From the NCBI GenBank assembly GCA_046349635.1, contig JAXMBX010000022.1, forward strand, positions 1 through 64,000: DNA of 64,000 nucleotides. Direction: 5' to 3'. Made by a program: the position numbers and the translations under genes. This stretch comes from JAXMBX01 sp046349635. Lineage in GTDB: Bacteria > Planctomycetota > Planctomycetia > Planctomycetales > Planctomycetaceae. Within the stretch, counting starts at the first letter, position 1. Each line of letters starts with the position of its first letter. Below are positions 7,809-17,004 of this stretch, piece by piece. Under the pieces are notes generated by a model. That model saw only the letters and a list, made by a program, of their open reading frames with translations. It was not told the DNA's origin and did no database searches.

Positions 7809-8222
7809 ATGACCACCGCTAAAACGACCACCGGCAAACTGATTGACTGGATCCAGCGTCATCCTCGCCGCGTGCGGGCATTGCTGGCCGGCTATTGGGT
7901 GCTGATCTTCATCGGGACCCACCTGCCGCGAATTCCCAAGCCCCTCGAACAGGTCTCCGACAAATCGCTGCACTTCAGCGCCTACGCCGGGTTGGCTTTG
8001 CTGCTGCTGTTCGATGCCCTCTCGCATCGCCAGTTCACGATCCTGCGACATGGGGTGATTCTGGTGCTGTGCTTCGTGTACAGCGTGGCGGATGAACTGC
8101 TGCAGATCCCCGTCGGGCGGAGTTGCGACGTGCTGGACGCCGTCGCCGACATGGCTGGCGTGAGTACGATTCTGCTGATCAGTCTGGGGATACATTTTCT
8201 TGCGAGGAAAAGTCCCGCGTAG
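7809..8222 (+). CDS. VanZ family membrane protein
   Basis: A 137-residue protein with about four membrane segments: YWVLIFIGTHLP, FSAYAGLALLLLFDAL, HGVILVLCFVYSVADELLQ and AGVSTILLISLGIHFL. The VanZ signatures DKSLHFSAYAGLA and DELLQIPVGRSCDVLDAVADMAG are intact. VanZ gives low-level teicoplanin resistance in enterococci, but most relatives are small membrane proteins of unknown task, so no resistance claim is made. It stands alone after the aminotransferase. Confidence 0.87.
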   Translation: MTTAKTTTGKLIDWIQRHPRRVRALLAGYWVLIFIGTHLPRIPKPLEQVSDKSLHFSAYAGLALLLLFDALSHRQFTILRHGVILVLCFVYSVADELLQIPVGRSCDVLDAVADMAGVSTILLISLGIHFLARKSPA

Positions 8223-8239
8223 GGTCCGCTGGGCGGTCC
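8223..8239. repeat. Short palindromic repeat GGTCCGC-tgg-GCGGTCC
   Basis: Second copy of the 6255-6271 element with one mismatched arm position; begins right after the VanZ stop codon. Confidence 0.55.
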
Positions 8240-8296
8240 ATCGATTTCAACGTTATCCGCTCCCTGCATTTTCCTGAACTTGTTCCTCAGACGCTT

Positions 8297-8566
8297 CTAA
8301 GAGCTCATGCTATCAAGTCGACGAACAGGATCATCCCCAAGATCGCGGCAGCGAAAATGCTCGCGAGCATCGATTACCACATCTTCCGATCGTGCGGAGT
8401 CCTCCCCGCCAGTCGCTCTGTTGTTGTTGATTAAGTCCGCTTGCCTGTCAGCAGCCATTTGCGCGGGAATGCTGAAAGTGACATACGCCAGAAAAACGAG
8501 GAACGGAATCTGGCACAACAGGAATGTGCGAAAGAGACCATATTTCGGCGATCGATCGGTCGTCAT
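8297..8566 (-). CDS. Small single-pass membrane protein, hypothetical
   Basis: An 89-residue frame with one clear membrane segment (LFRTFLLCQIPFLVFLAYVTFSIP) near the N-terminus and a polar C-terminal tail rich in Asp and Arg. Nothing in it is recognisable. GAGAATGGA precedes the ATG, a weak ribosome-binding site. It lies 12 bases beyond the HsdR-N-like gene on the same strand, so co-transcription is possible. A real gene is likely but not certain. Confidence 0.5.
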   Translation of the reverse strand: MTTDRSPKYGLFRTFLLCQIPFLVFLAYVTFSIPAQMAADRQADLINNNRATGGEDSARSEDVVIDAREHFRCRDLGDDPVRRLDSMSS

Positions 8567-8578
8567 TCCATTCTCTTT

Positions 8579-9433
8579 TTAGCGTGCCTCAAGCCAATTC
8601 CGTCGTCGTCGATGAATCTGAAGGGTTGGCCTCCTGTCGGGCTTCCAATTCGACTGGCACGATGACCGAGTCCTCTTTGGCCGCGGCTTTGGCTCGCAAC
8701 GCCTTGTTCGCTGCCCTTGCGATTTTCTTCCGCGCTCGTCTGCCTTTTCCCCTTCCAGAACTTCTCGCTTAATCACATCCGCCGTCAACACGCCCCTGAT
8801 TTCTTCAACATCAATTCGCACATCGGGGAAAAACACGTCGCAATCGCGGCGAATGACTTCCAGCACCGGATCGCTGAGAACCATTGCTCCGAGAAAGAAG
8901 CGACTCAAGGCCTGTTTCTGAGAGTGATATTCTCCCAAAACCGATTTCAGCCAACCTTCTTTGGCGAACAAATACAGGCATTCCACGTCTTTATCGCTCT
9001 TCGCATTGAGCGAGGCAAATGCAATTTCGACGACCAGTTCGGCGTCAATCGGCTTGGAATAGGTGATCTTATACACGCGCCAGATCATTCCATTGGTCAG
9101 GATGACCCAATCCACTCCCTGATTGGCCGCATAATCGATCGCTTGCTTGACGTGCTGATCCTTGAGTTCCAGTCCCACCGCTTTCACTTCGATGAGCATC
9201 TGCAAGACGCCGTCGAGTTTTGTCGCCAGATCGCAAAAAGTGCCACGAATGGCGTGCTCAGAAGTGATCTCGGAATATTTGTCGTATCCGAAGATCTCCG
9301 CCAGCATGTCCACGACAATCGTGACCGTGTCCGACTCACCCACATCGCGCGACTTGGCAGCCGTCAGAATTGGCTGAAATCTCTTGATTCCGTTCGCAAT
9401 TCGATCGGCCACTCGCGCAGGAACACTAGGCAT
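8579..9433 (-). CDS. HsdR N-terminal-like (type I restriction enzyme R N-domain) protein, frameshifted near its C-terminus
   Basis: Residues 1-230 resemble the stand-alone HSDR_N_2 nuclease-fold domain: SDTVTIVVDMLAEIFGYDKYSEIT, the acidic KLDGVLQMLIEVKAV stretch that matches the D...ExK nuclease core, and VDWVILTNGMIWRVYKI. No helicase, HsdM or HsdS is nearby, so it is not a complete restriction system; DNA binding or nicking is only a family-based guess. After KREVLEGEKADE the frame becomes Arg-rich and unnatural. Adding one G near 8735 restores ARKKIARAANKALRAK...and a stop at 8589, so the true C-terminus is probably in that frame. Confidence 0.72.
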   Translation of the reverse strand: MPSVPARVADRIANGIKRFQPILTAAKSRDVGESDTVTIVVDMLAEIFGYDKYSEITSEHAIRGTFCDLATKLDGVLQMLIEVKAVGLELKDQHVKQAIDYAANQGVDWVILTNGMIWRVYKITYSKPIDAELVVEIAFASLNAKSDKDVECLYLFAKEGWLKSVLGEYHSQKQALSRFFLGAMVLSDPVLEVIRRDCDVFFPDVRIDVEEIRGVLTADVIKREVLEGEKADERGRKSQGQRTRRCEPKPRPKRTRSSCQSNWKPDRRPTLQIHRRRRNWLEAR

Positions 9434-9660
9434 GGGTAACAGTCCTTAAACAAGAATGAGAGTTCGCAATGAAGTGGGACTGCTTTTAATTTATGCCTGT
9501 CTCACTAGGAATGCAAGAAATCAATTCTCACAGTGCGTATTAACCTCCTTTGACGCATTCTGTCAGTCACAAAACACGGAAAAGTCCTTCCATTTGAACA
9601 CGAAACCCGGCACCATATCTGCAGACCTGATCACCACTGAAACACCTGGGAGCGTCGCTC

Positions 9661-10884
9661 ATGCCCACGGAACAAACGTCTCGTCGCGATTTTCTCCACG
9701 CCGCCGCGGCCACGGGGTTGTTCTCGCTGCTTCCGTTCGAATCTTCCCTGGGTTACGCCGCGAATGACACCATCAATGTCGCCTGTCTGGGGACCGGGGG
9801 ACGGTGCCGGCAGTTGATGACCCGCTTCCCGCAGTTCCCCAACGTCCGGATCGTGGCGGTCAGCGATATCTGGGATGTCCACCTGGCCGAGGGGAAAAAG
9901 CTGGCGGATGCGAACGCCGTCATGGAGAAGGATTTTCGAAAACTGCTCGACCGGAAGGATATCGACGCGGTGCTGATCGGCGCCCCCGATCACTGGCACG
10001 TCCCGATGACGATCGCCGCGTGCCAGGCGGGGAAGGATGTGTATGTCGAGAAGCCCCTGACGCACGACCTGAGCGAGGGGAAAGCGGTGATCGCCGCGAA
10101 GAATGAATCGAAGCGGATCGTGCAGGTGGGGACGCAGCAGCGGAGCATGCCCCACTTCCAGGCGGCGCACGAGATCATCAAGTCCGGGAAGATCGGCGAG
10201 ATCCACAAGGTGCATCTCACCTGGAACCGCAACGGGGACCGGGTCCGCAAGCGACCTCTGAATATCGATCCCAAGACCGTCGACTGGAAAGCCTTCCTCG
10301 GCTCGGCCCGCGAACAGCCGTACGATGAATACCGATTCCGGAATTGGCGGTGGTTCTGGGACTTTGGCGGGGGGATTCTGACGGACCTGATGGTGCACTT
10401 CATCGACGTTGCCCACTGGTTCCTGGACCTCGATCATCCGCTCGTCGCGACGACGATCGGCGACAACTTCGCGAGCAAGGATGTGTGGGAAACGCCCGAC
10501 ACGACGCAGTGCCTGCTGAAGTACGAGAACGGCCTGCAGGTGTATTTCGAGGGGACATTCGTGAATGCCCGCAACGGGGCGATGCTCGAATTCATGGGCT
10601 CGGAGGCGACGTTGTATCTCGACCGTGGCCGGTATGAATTGATCCCCGAACGGCGTTCGAATTTGAAGCCGGAGGAGATGATCCTGGGGACAGGCCCGCG
10701 CGGGGCGGATTTCTACGCGAAGCCTGACGGCGAGACGCTGCACCTGTCGAACTGGCTGGAGTGCGTCCGGACGCGCAAGCAGCCGAATGCGCCGGTGGAA
10801 GCGGGTGTCTCCGCGGCGTCGGCGGCACACCTGGGGAACCTGGCGTTGCGGGCGAATCAGGTCACGAATTGGCCGGGAAATTAA
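9661..10884 (+). CDS. Tat-exported Gfo/Idh/MocA family oxidoreductase
   Basis: A 407-residue NAD(P)-dependent oxidoreductase. The N-terminus carries a twin-arginine signal (SRRDFLHAAAATGLFSLLP), so it is probably exported folded with its cofactor. The Rossmann segment is NVACLGTGGRCRQL and the Gfo/Idh/MocA catalytic EKP motif is present (DVYVEKPLTHDLSEG). The C-terminal domain has DFGGGILTDLMVHFIDVAHWF. Planctomycetes have many of these, often beside sulfatases, where they are thought to act on sugars freed from sulfated polysaccharides. Here two sulfatases follow immediately, which fits, but the substrate is unknown. Confidence 0.9.
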   Translation: MPTEQTSRRDFLHAAAATGLFSLLPFESSLGYAANDTINVACLGTGGRCRQLMTRFPQFPNVRIVAVSDIWDVHLAEGKKLADANAVMEKDFRKLLDRKDIDAVLIGAPDHWHVPMTIAACQAGKDVYVEKPLTHDLSEGKAVIAAKNESKRIVQVGTQQRSMPHFQAAHEIIKSGKIGEIHKVHLTWNRNGDRVRKRPLNIDPKTVDWKAFLGSAREQPYDEYRFRNWRWFWDFGGGILTDLMVHFIDVAHWFLDLDHPLVATTIGDNFASKDVWETPDTTQCLLKYENGLQVYFEGTFVNARNGAMLEFMGSEATLYLDRGRYELIPERRSNLKPEEMILGTGPRGADFYAKPDGETLHLSNWLECVRTRKQPNAPVEAGVSAASAAHLGNLALRANQVTNWPGN

Positions 10885-10900
10885 GGCTTTTTTCGATTTG

Positions 10901-12469
10901 GTGATCCGTTTCGGCGATTTTTCTCTCTTACCTTTTGTTGATTTGCACAACTCTGGCCGCGGCGGAGGGGTCAAAAAAGTCTACGTCGTGATCACCCTGG
11001 CGGATGATCTGGGGTATTGAGACGTGCAGTGCAATAACCCCGCGCGGGGGAAAATCCCCACGCCGTGGATTGATTCGCTGGCACAGACCGGGATGCGGTT
11101 CACGGATGCCCATTCCAGTTCCTCCGTCTGCACGCCGACCCGGTATGCCCTGCTGACCGGGCGATACAACTGGCGCTCGCCGCTGCAGAAAAACGTGCTG
11201 TACACCTTCGGCGGGCCACTCATCAAACCGGATCGGCTGACGCTCCCCGCATACCTGAAGCGGCAGGGCTATCGGACCGCCTGTTTCGGCAAGTGGCACC
11301 TGGGTCTCGACTGGGCGTGCAGTTCCGAAGAGGAAAAACTGGCCAAGGAGTTCCCCAAAACTCCCGGCACGCCACCTCGCCCCGAACAGATCGCCCTGTG
11401 GCAGCGGATGTTCTCCGGCAAGATCGGGCGCGGTCCCACGACGCTCGGCTTCGACCAGTTCTTCGGCGTCGATCTCCCCAACTTTCCGCCGTTCTGCTAC
11501 CTGGAAAACGATCACACCGTCGGCATCCCGTCGACATTCCTCGCCGCGCATCTTGTGGGCAATAACCAGGCGAGCGTGCAAGGGCCTGCCCTCCCCGGCT
11601 GGACGCTGGAGCCGACGCTCCCCGCGATCACCGACCGGGCCTGCCGTTACATCCAGGACTCCGCCGCCGCCAAACAGCCGTTCTTTCTCTATCTGCCTCT
11701 CACCACGCCGCACACTCCGCTGGCGGTCAACAAGGAGTGGAAAGGGAAAAGCGGCCTGAACGACTTCGCCGATCTGGTCATGGAGACGGATGCGGTCGTG
11801 GGACGGGTTCTGAAGTCTCTCAAAGCCGCGGGGGTGGAGGACAACACGCTGCTGCTGTTCACGAGCGACAACGGCTGCGCGCACTACATCGGCATTAAGG
11901 ACCTGGAGGCGAAGGGGCACTTCCCGAGCGGACCGTTGCGGGGCTACAAGAGTGACATCTGGGAGGGGGGGCACCGGATTCCGTTTCTCATTCGCTGGCC
12001 GGGGGTTGTCCCCGCCGGTTCGGTGTGTCATCAACTGGTGCTGCAGGCGGATCTGTTCGCCACGCTGGCGGACTTCTTCGGCGAGAAGCTGCCGGACAAT
12101 GCGGCCGAGGACAGCATCAGCTTTCTTCCGATTCTCAAAGGGCACATCGACATAACCACTCGCGAATTTGCGGTGAATCATTCGATTCAGGGAATGTTTG
12201 CGTTGCGGCAGGGACCGTGGAAACTGATCTTTGGGCAAGGTTCCGGAGGCTGGACCAAGGGGCAGGACAACGAGCCCATGCAGTTGTACAACCTCGCTGA
12301 GGATCTGGCGGAGAGGAAGAATCGGGCGGCGGATCAACCGGAGCGGGTCAAAGCGATGACCGCCCAGATGGAGAAATTCGTGACGACCGGCCGGAGTACG
12401 CCTGGGAAACCTCAACCCAATGATGTCCCCATCACGTGGAAGCCGGCGGGGAATCCGCCAGGGAAATAG
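10901..12469 (+). pseudogene. Arylsulfatase-like sulfatase with disrupted N-terminus
   Basis: From the GTG at 11024 to 12469 a continuous 481-residue frame carries the type I sulfatase core: the formylglycine motif CTPTR, FGKWHLG, LTTPHTPL and the late FTSDNG. The expected signal peptide and metal-binding DD motif lie just upstream but are split: residues IRFGDFSLLPFV in one frame (from GTG 10901), LLICTTLAAAEGSKK in a second, then VVITLADDLGY back in the first, and a TGA (11018-11020) where GlyAsp should follow. Three lesions in 120 bases mean the ORF starting at 11024 lacks part of the active site. Either recent decay or sequence error. Confidence 0.75.
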
Positions 12470-12475
12470 ACGCGG

Positions 12476-14036
12476 TTACTGGCCAGTCTTCACCCACTCC
12501 AGATATCGCTGCTCCATCCGCTGCACGTGCTCCGGAAACTTTCGCGCCAAGTCCTGCGTTTCCCCTCGGTCGGTGCTGAGGTCGAAGAGTTCCCACGGGC
12601 CATCCTTCCCGGCGACCAGCTTCCAGTTTCCCTCGCGGATCGCTTTGCTGCCTGATGTCCCCCAGCAGAGGTGGGCATGTCCCTCGCACTTTTCGCCGCG
12701 CAGGATGGGGAACAGGCTCTGGCCATACATTGGCTGGACTTTCCGGCCCGCGAATTCAATGGGGTATGCCACCCCCGCGACGTCCAGGCAGGTGGCAGTG
12801 AGATCGGCGATGTGCCCCAGCGCCGAAGAGGTCTTCCCTTTGTCGCGGATCACCGCCGGCCAGCGGACGATGCAGGGTGTCGCGATTCCCCCTTCGTAGT
12901 TTCCGTTCTTGTGGCCGCGGAAGGGGGTATTGGAGACGCTCGCCCAACCGGCCCCCGCTGACATGAAAGTCGCTTCGCTCCCCGGTTCGTGCTCCGGGAT
13001 ATTTCCCACCAGGGTCGGTTTGCCGTCCAGCCGCCAGGTCTCCCCCGGCTTGTCGAGGAGGGGTTTGACAGAGACGTCGGAGGCTCCGTTATCCGACAGG
13101 AAGATGACCAGCGTATTCTCCTCGACCCCGGTCTTCTTCAACGCTTCCAGAATTTTTCCGACGCTCTGGTCCAGGCCGCATCGACTCCAAGTGCGGCATA
13201 CGCCGCCATGCGGTCCCTTCCAGTTTTTCTCCTGCACCTGATCCCAGGCTTGGCCCGCGGATCGCGGGGCGGGAGTTGCATCCCGGTGGGAATCAACCCC
13301 TCGCGCTGCAGGCGCTCGGGGCGATTTTTCCCGTGCTCATCCCATCCCAGCCGGCGATACCGTTCCCGATACTTTTCCATGTCTTCGCGTTTGGCGTGCA
13401 GCGGCCAATGCGGAGCGTATTCGGAGACGTACAGGAAAAACGGCTCCTCCTTCCGGGCGGCTTCCCGGATGAATCCCGTCGCGAAGTCCGTGATCAGGTC
13501 GGTTTTGTAGGAAACCTGTTCGGCACTCCAGCGGCCGGCCGCGTTCTCGAAGAAGTCACTTCCCCGCACGGCCGTAAAGTAATGCCCCGGCCCGGTGTGC
13601 CCGGTGCTTCCCCGAACCGGTCGACGTAGCGTGCGATGTTCGCGGGCTCGTGCCAGTTATCGGCCGTCGCCATGTCCAACCGGCCCACGGCTCCGGTCCG
13701 GTAGCCGGCTCGCTTCAGCAATTCGAACAGCGTGACGCAACGACGAACCAATAGCCCCGTCCAACCCTCGATCCCCACGATGCGCAGCGCCTGACCGGTC
13801 ATCAGGGGCGGCCCGTGACGGACCGCACAGCCGCACAGTTGTAAAAACTGCGAAAACCGCATTCCTTCGCGACACATGCGGTCGAGATGCGGCGTTTCAA
13901 TCTCCCCGCCGTAGCAGCCGAGGTCCGAATAGCCCAGATCATCGGCGAGGATCAGGACAATATTCGGACGCTCTGCGGCGCAGCAGGAGTGAGCCACAGA
14001 CAACAGGCACGTGATCGCGACTATGAGCTGCTTCAT
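12476..14036 (-). pseudogene. Sulfatase gene broken by multiple frameshifts
   Basis: Starts with a signal peptide (MKQLIVAITCLLSVAHSCCAA) and RPNIVLILADDLGYSDLG. The formylglycine site CGPSRAA is present but out of frame with what precedes (FYN-C-A, another frame) and follows (LMTGQ). Later parts (HYFTAVRGSDFFENA; YKTDLITDFATGF; WDQVQEKNWKG; RMAAYAA; LDQSVGKILEALKKTG; FLSDNGAS) alternate between frames up to a normal C-terminus. About seven 1-base indels account for it. Each piece keeps its family residues, so the damage is recent or artefactual. It faces the other sulfatase tail to tail. Confidence 0.85.
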
Positions 14037-14064
14037 TCGTCCGTTTCCAAAAAGTGAATCGACT

Positions 14065-14694
14065 TCAGTCCTCATACATGATAAGCAAGCCGAGGTTTGC
14101 GATTACCCAGATATTAATCACCAGAAGAACAAACAACCCAAACAACATCCGCCATCCCGTGCAGCGTTGGGCGCCAATTATAAACAGGATGAACGAGGCG
14201 ATCGCCAAGACCCAACTGAAGACTGCCAGAGGACCGACATAATCCACCAGCGGCCCTGCCCAGGTCACCTTGGGTTGTCGATATGTACGGTCAACTCTTA
14301 CATGCATCCAGACGACGATCAGCGGCAGCAACGCAACGAGAATCAAACCCAGTGAAGAAAACAACTCCCATTGCTCCCTGATGACCTGCCTCCGGAGTCG
14401 CCAGCCCCACCACGGAAACCGTTCCCGGCCCCGCTCCGACATCAATCTCCGCGCAAGCTGCAGCAGTTCCACAAAACACGCCGTGGACAGCAGGGGAAAC
14501 CACAGCCAGAACCCGGGAGTCGTCTCGTACCATCTCACCAGAAGGGGAAATAAAGGTTCCGCATTGTCACGAATCCAGCCTGTGTTTAGTGGGGGCCAAG
14601 CGAGGGCAAACAGTGTCGCAAAAACATAAAACACGACGACCCATTCCCACAGCGGGTAACTGTGCACCGGCTTGGCTGGCTGGTCCTGAGACAT
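14065..14694 (-). CDS. Hypothetical multi-pass membrane protein
   Basis: About 209 residues with five to six hydrophobic segments (WVVVFYVFATLFALAWPP; FWLWFPLLSTACFVELL; LILVALLPLIVVWMHV; VFSWVLAIASFILFIIGA; LFGLFVLLVINIWVIANLGLLIM). A cytoplasmic loop is Arg/Trp-rich. I do not recognise a family. The start is set at MSQDQPAKP (14694); the longer frame to 14775 adds an Arg/Ser-rich stretch without membrane character. It lies just upstream of the broken sulfatase on the same strand. Confidence 0.65.
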   Translation of the reverse strand: MSQDQPAKPVHSYPLWEWVVVFYVFATLFALAWPPLNTGWIRDNAEPLFPLLVRWYETTPGFWLWFPLLSTACFVELLQLARRLMSERGRERFPWWGWRLRRQVIREQWELFSSLGLILVALLPLIVVWMHVRVDRTYRQPKVTWAGPLVDYVGPLAVFSWVLAIASFILFIIGAQRCTGWRMLFGLFVLLVINIWVIANLGLLIMYED

Positions 14695-14883
14695 GGGGAA
14701 GAGAGATCGGCGTCGATGGAAATGCAAAGCTAGAGATGACAACTGCATTCTATCCGCCGACGATCTGTTCCTCAATTTTTGAAAAAATCAAAAACTCCCC
14801 TTGATGCCTAGAGGGACTATGCTACAATACATCGACGGACAAGGTATTCTCCCACTCGGTCTGATTTTGCACTGGAATACGCT

Positions 14884-15228
14884 ATGGACACCCAACTTCT
14901 CTGGGGAACCATCGACATGCTCATTCTTGAGGTGATCTCGCAAGGCCCCACGTACGGCTATGAGATCACACAGACCGTCGCCCAGCGGTCGCAGGGGCAG
15001 TTTGAGCTTAAGGAGGGGAGCCTGTACCCCGCTTTGCACCGCCTGGAACGGCAGAAACAGCTCGCTTCGTTCTGGCAGGAGGTGGATGGCCGTCGTCGGA
15101 AATACTACAAGCTGACGGCTGCCGGCCAGAAAGCCCTCGCTTCCAAGAAACAGGAGTGGTTTTCCTATGCCCAGGGGGTCAAAGGGATCCTCGGCGACAG
15201 TTCCCGCATTGCTCCGTCCAACGCCTGA
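14884..15228 (+). CDS. PadR family transcriptional regulator
   Basis: A 114-residue winged-helix repressor of the short PadR-s2 type. The core is LLWGTIDMLILEVISQGPTYGYEI followed by the recognition region ELKEGSLYPALHRLERQ and the wing GRRRKYYKLTAAGQKAL. It probably binds its own promoter in the preceding 100 bases. The next gene, 43 bases downstream, starts with a short cytoplasmic helical domain of the sort that accompanies PadR regulators, so the pair likely forms a sensor-regulator unit. Confidence 0.9.
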   Translation: MDTQLLWGTIDMLILEVISQGPTYGYEITQTVAQRSQGQFELKEGSLYPALHRLERQKQLASFWQEVDGRRRKYYKLTAAGQKALASKKQEWFSYAQGVKGILGDSSRIAPSNA

Positions 15229-15271
15229 TCTCTCTCATTGGTGAATGTTCTTTCAGAACAAGTGCGTAACC

Positions 15272-17002
15272 ATGTTCGACCCTCTCGACAGCCTGCTCCC
15301 TGCCCCGCGCGATGATGAACCCGCATCGTTGCGCCAGGACATCATCGACGAGGTTCGTGATCATCTCCATTCCGCTCTTCTTCGCGAACTGCACCGCACT
15401 CCCGACGAAAATCTCGCGAAACAAAACGTCCTGCAACGCTTCGGCGATCCCGCCGCACTCGTCCGCAAACTCTGGCTCCAGGCCCTCAGGGATAAAATCA
15501 TGACGCAAAAGATTCTTTCCACGTCTGCTCTTTTGATGGCTGTCGCGTGCCTGATCGGCGTCCTCTTCATGGGGCAGCTTGTCCAGCAGAACCAGAAGGC
15601 GAATGCGGACCTTATTCAGCAGATGAAGGAATCCAACGCCCAGCTTGTCGCCCAGTTTCAGTCGCTGGCCTCCCAGCGCAAAACGGAATCCGCACCACTC
15701 AGCCCTGAGTGGTGCAGCCTCAAGCTCCGCTTCTCACTCGATAAACCGGCCGGCCCTCCCGCGAAGGGTTTTCGAGCGTGGATCAACGACCTTTCCGGGT
15801 CCCCCCAAGGGGAGCGACAAATTCCCGTGATGAATTTCGTCGTCAACGACACGGGAGTCATCGATTTCGGTTACCTCAAATTCGGCCGGTATCAGCTCAA
15901 CGTGACTTCCCCTTCCGGAATCAACCTCTCCAGCCAGATTCTGACGTTGCGACCGCAGCAGAATGTCTCCGGAGAAATCGTCTGCCCCTCCGCCACGCCG
16001 CAGGATGTCAGCCTCACGGCGGAACCTCGGTTTGTAGATAAAAACGAGGCCTCGAAAATTCTTTTTCTGTGTGAATTCGTGAGCAACCCTCTTATCGTCG
16101 ATCAACGCGACTGGTTGATTCCTCCCTATACGAATCGCCCCTATCCGATCGGGGGAATGGGTGGTTTCGGAGGTGGTGGCTTCGGAGGTGGCGGTTTCGG
16201 AGTAGGCCAGGGAGTCGGTGGAGGTGGATTTGGCGGCGGTGGGATGTTTAACATCATCGACCGACTGGACGACCAAGTTCTTCAGCCTGGTCTCCCTTCG
16301 TCCGCGGCTGGTGCCGTCTTACGAGTGATCGTCACCACGGGAGGAGATCTGATTGACCTCACAACGGTCGGAAGCGGGGGGGACCTCGTGGGGCAATCGC
16401 TCCCGGACGGTTTCTTCAGCCGCGCTTCGGTTGCGGACCTGCGGTTTATGAACTGGTCTTACCTTCATGAGTCCGCTGCTAAATCCCTCAACTGGCACGG
16501 TGTCGAAATGAGGCTTCGCAGTATCATCATCCTCTCGCTGCCTCAAAATTACTACGTCCAGTACGTCCAGCCGGAGTCGCCGGAGACGCGACGGATTTCG
16601 ACCGTCAACGTACTCACGCCTCCCCTTCTCGTCAGCAAGCTGCCCACCGATCATCCGCTCCGCCTGTTCACCGCCCGTCCGGGGGAAACCAACAAGCTCG
16701 TGATCGACGTCTCCAAATTCCCTCTCGACTGGCAACTGGAGATCGACCGCGGCCGCAAGAAATTTGCCCCCCTTCAGCAGGAGCTGAAGGAATACTGGGA
16801 GAAGAAGGACAAAACAGAGAAAACCCCGAACGAGGGGTTCGGGTCAGGAACTGGGCGCCATGATCCAGGCAATGCGTTTACACGCAGTCCGTCAGCCCCG
16901 AATTTCGAGGAGAAAAAACCCGCTGCCGACGACACGTCCTCACCCGCGCCAGCAGACAAAGGAAATCCCCCTGCAGAAGCCGCCCCGAAAGAAGCGAAAT
17001 AA
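15272..17002 (+). CDS. PadR-linked membrane protein with HAAS-like N-terminus and Gly-rich segment
   Basis: About 576 residues. Residues 1-70 (SLRQDIIDEVRDHLHSAL...LQRFGDPAALVRKLW) look like the helical HAAS/permease-prefix domain that often follows PadR genes. A single membrane segment (STSALLMAVACLIGVLFMGQL) comes next, then a coiled stretch and a large presumed extracytoplasmic part. This contains a striking Gly/Phe repeat run (GGMGGFGGGGFGGGGFG..., DNA 16154-16250) and ends in a Pro/Lys/Ala-rich tail. Start is ATG 15272, not the in-frame ATG at 15245. Function unknown; signalling with PadR is inferred from position. Confidence 0.75.
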   Translation: MFDPLDSLLPAPRDDEPASLRQDIIDEVRDHLHSALLRELHRTPDENLAKQNVLQRFGDPAALVRKLWLQALRDKIMTQKILSTSALLMAVACLIGVLFMGQLVQQNQKANADLIQQMKESNAQLVAQFQSLASQRKTESAPLSPEWCSLKLRFSLDKPAGPPAKGFRAWINDLSGSPQGERQIPVMNFVVNDTGVIDFGYLKFGRYQLNVTSPSGINLSSQILTLRPQQNVSGEIVCPSATPQDVSLTAEPRFVDKNEASKILFLCEFVSNPLIVDQRDWLIPPYTNRPYPIGGMGGFGGGGFGGGGFGVGQGVGGGGFGGGGMFNIIDRLDDQVLQPGLPSSAAGAVLRVIVTTGGDLIDLTTVGSGGDLVGQSLPDGFFSRASVADLRFMNWSYLHESAAKSLNWHGVEMRLRSIIILSLPQNYYVQYVQPESPETRRISTVNVLTPPLLVSKLPTDHPLRLFTARPGETNKLVIDVSKFPLDWQLEIDRGRKKFAPLQQELKEYWEKKDKTEKTPNEGFGSGTGRHDPGNAFTRSPSAPNFEEKKPAADDTSSPAPADKGNPPAEAAPKEAK

Positions 17003-17004
17003 CG

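Noticed and set aside
6414..8195. 593-codon minus-strand open frame opposite the aminotransferase and VanZ genes
   Set aside because: Low-complexity His/Gln/Arg-rich translation and exact overlap with two recognised genes on the other strand; a GC-rich shadow.
8725..8745. Programmed -1 frameshift in the HsdR-N-like gene
   Set aside because: No canonical X-XXY-YYZ slippery heptamer in the zero frame and no downstream pseudoknot seen; a single missing G is simpler.
11018..11020. TGA as selenocysteine codon in the first sulfatase
   Set aside because: The family has Gly-Asp here, no SECIS-like hairpin follows, and two frameshifts lie just upstream; nonsense change or error is simpler.
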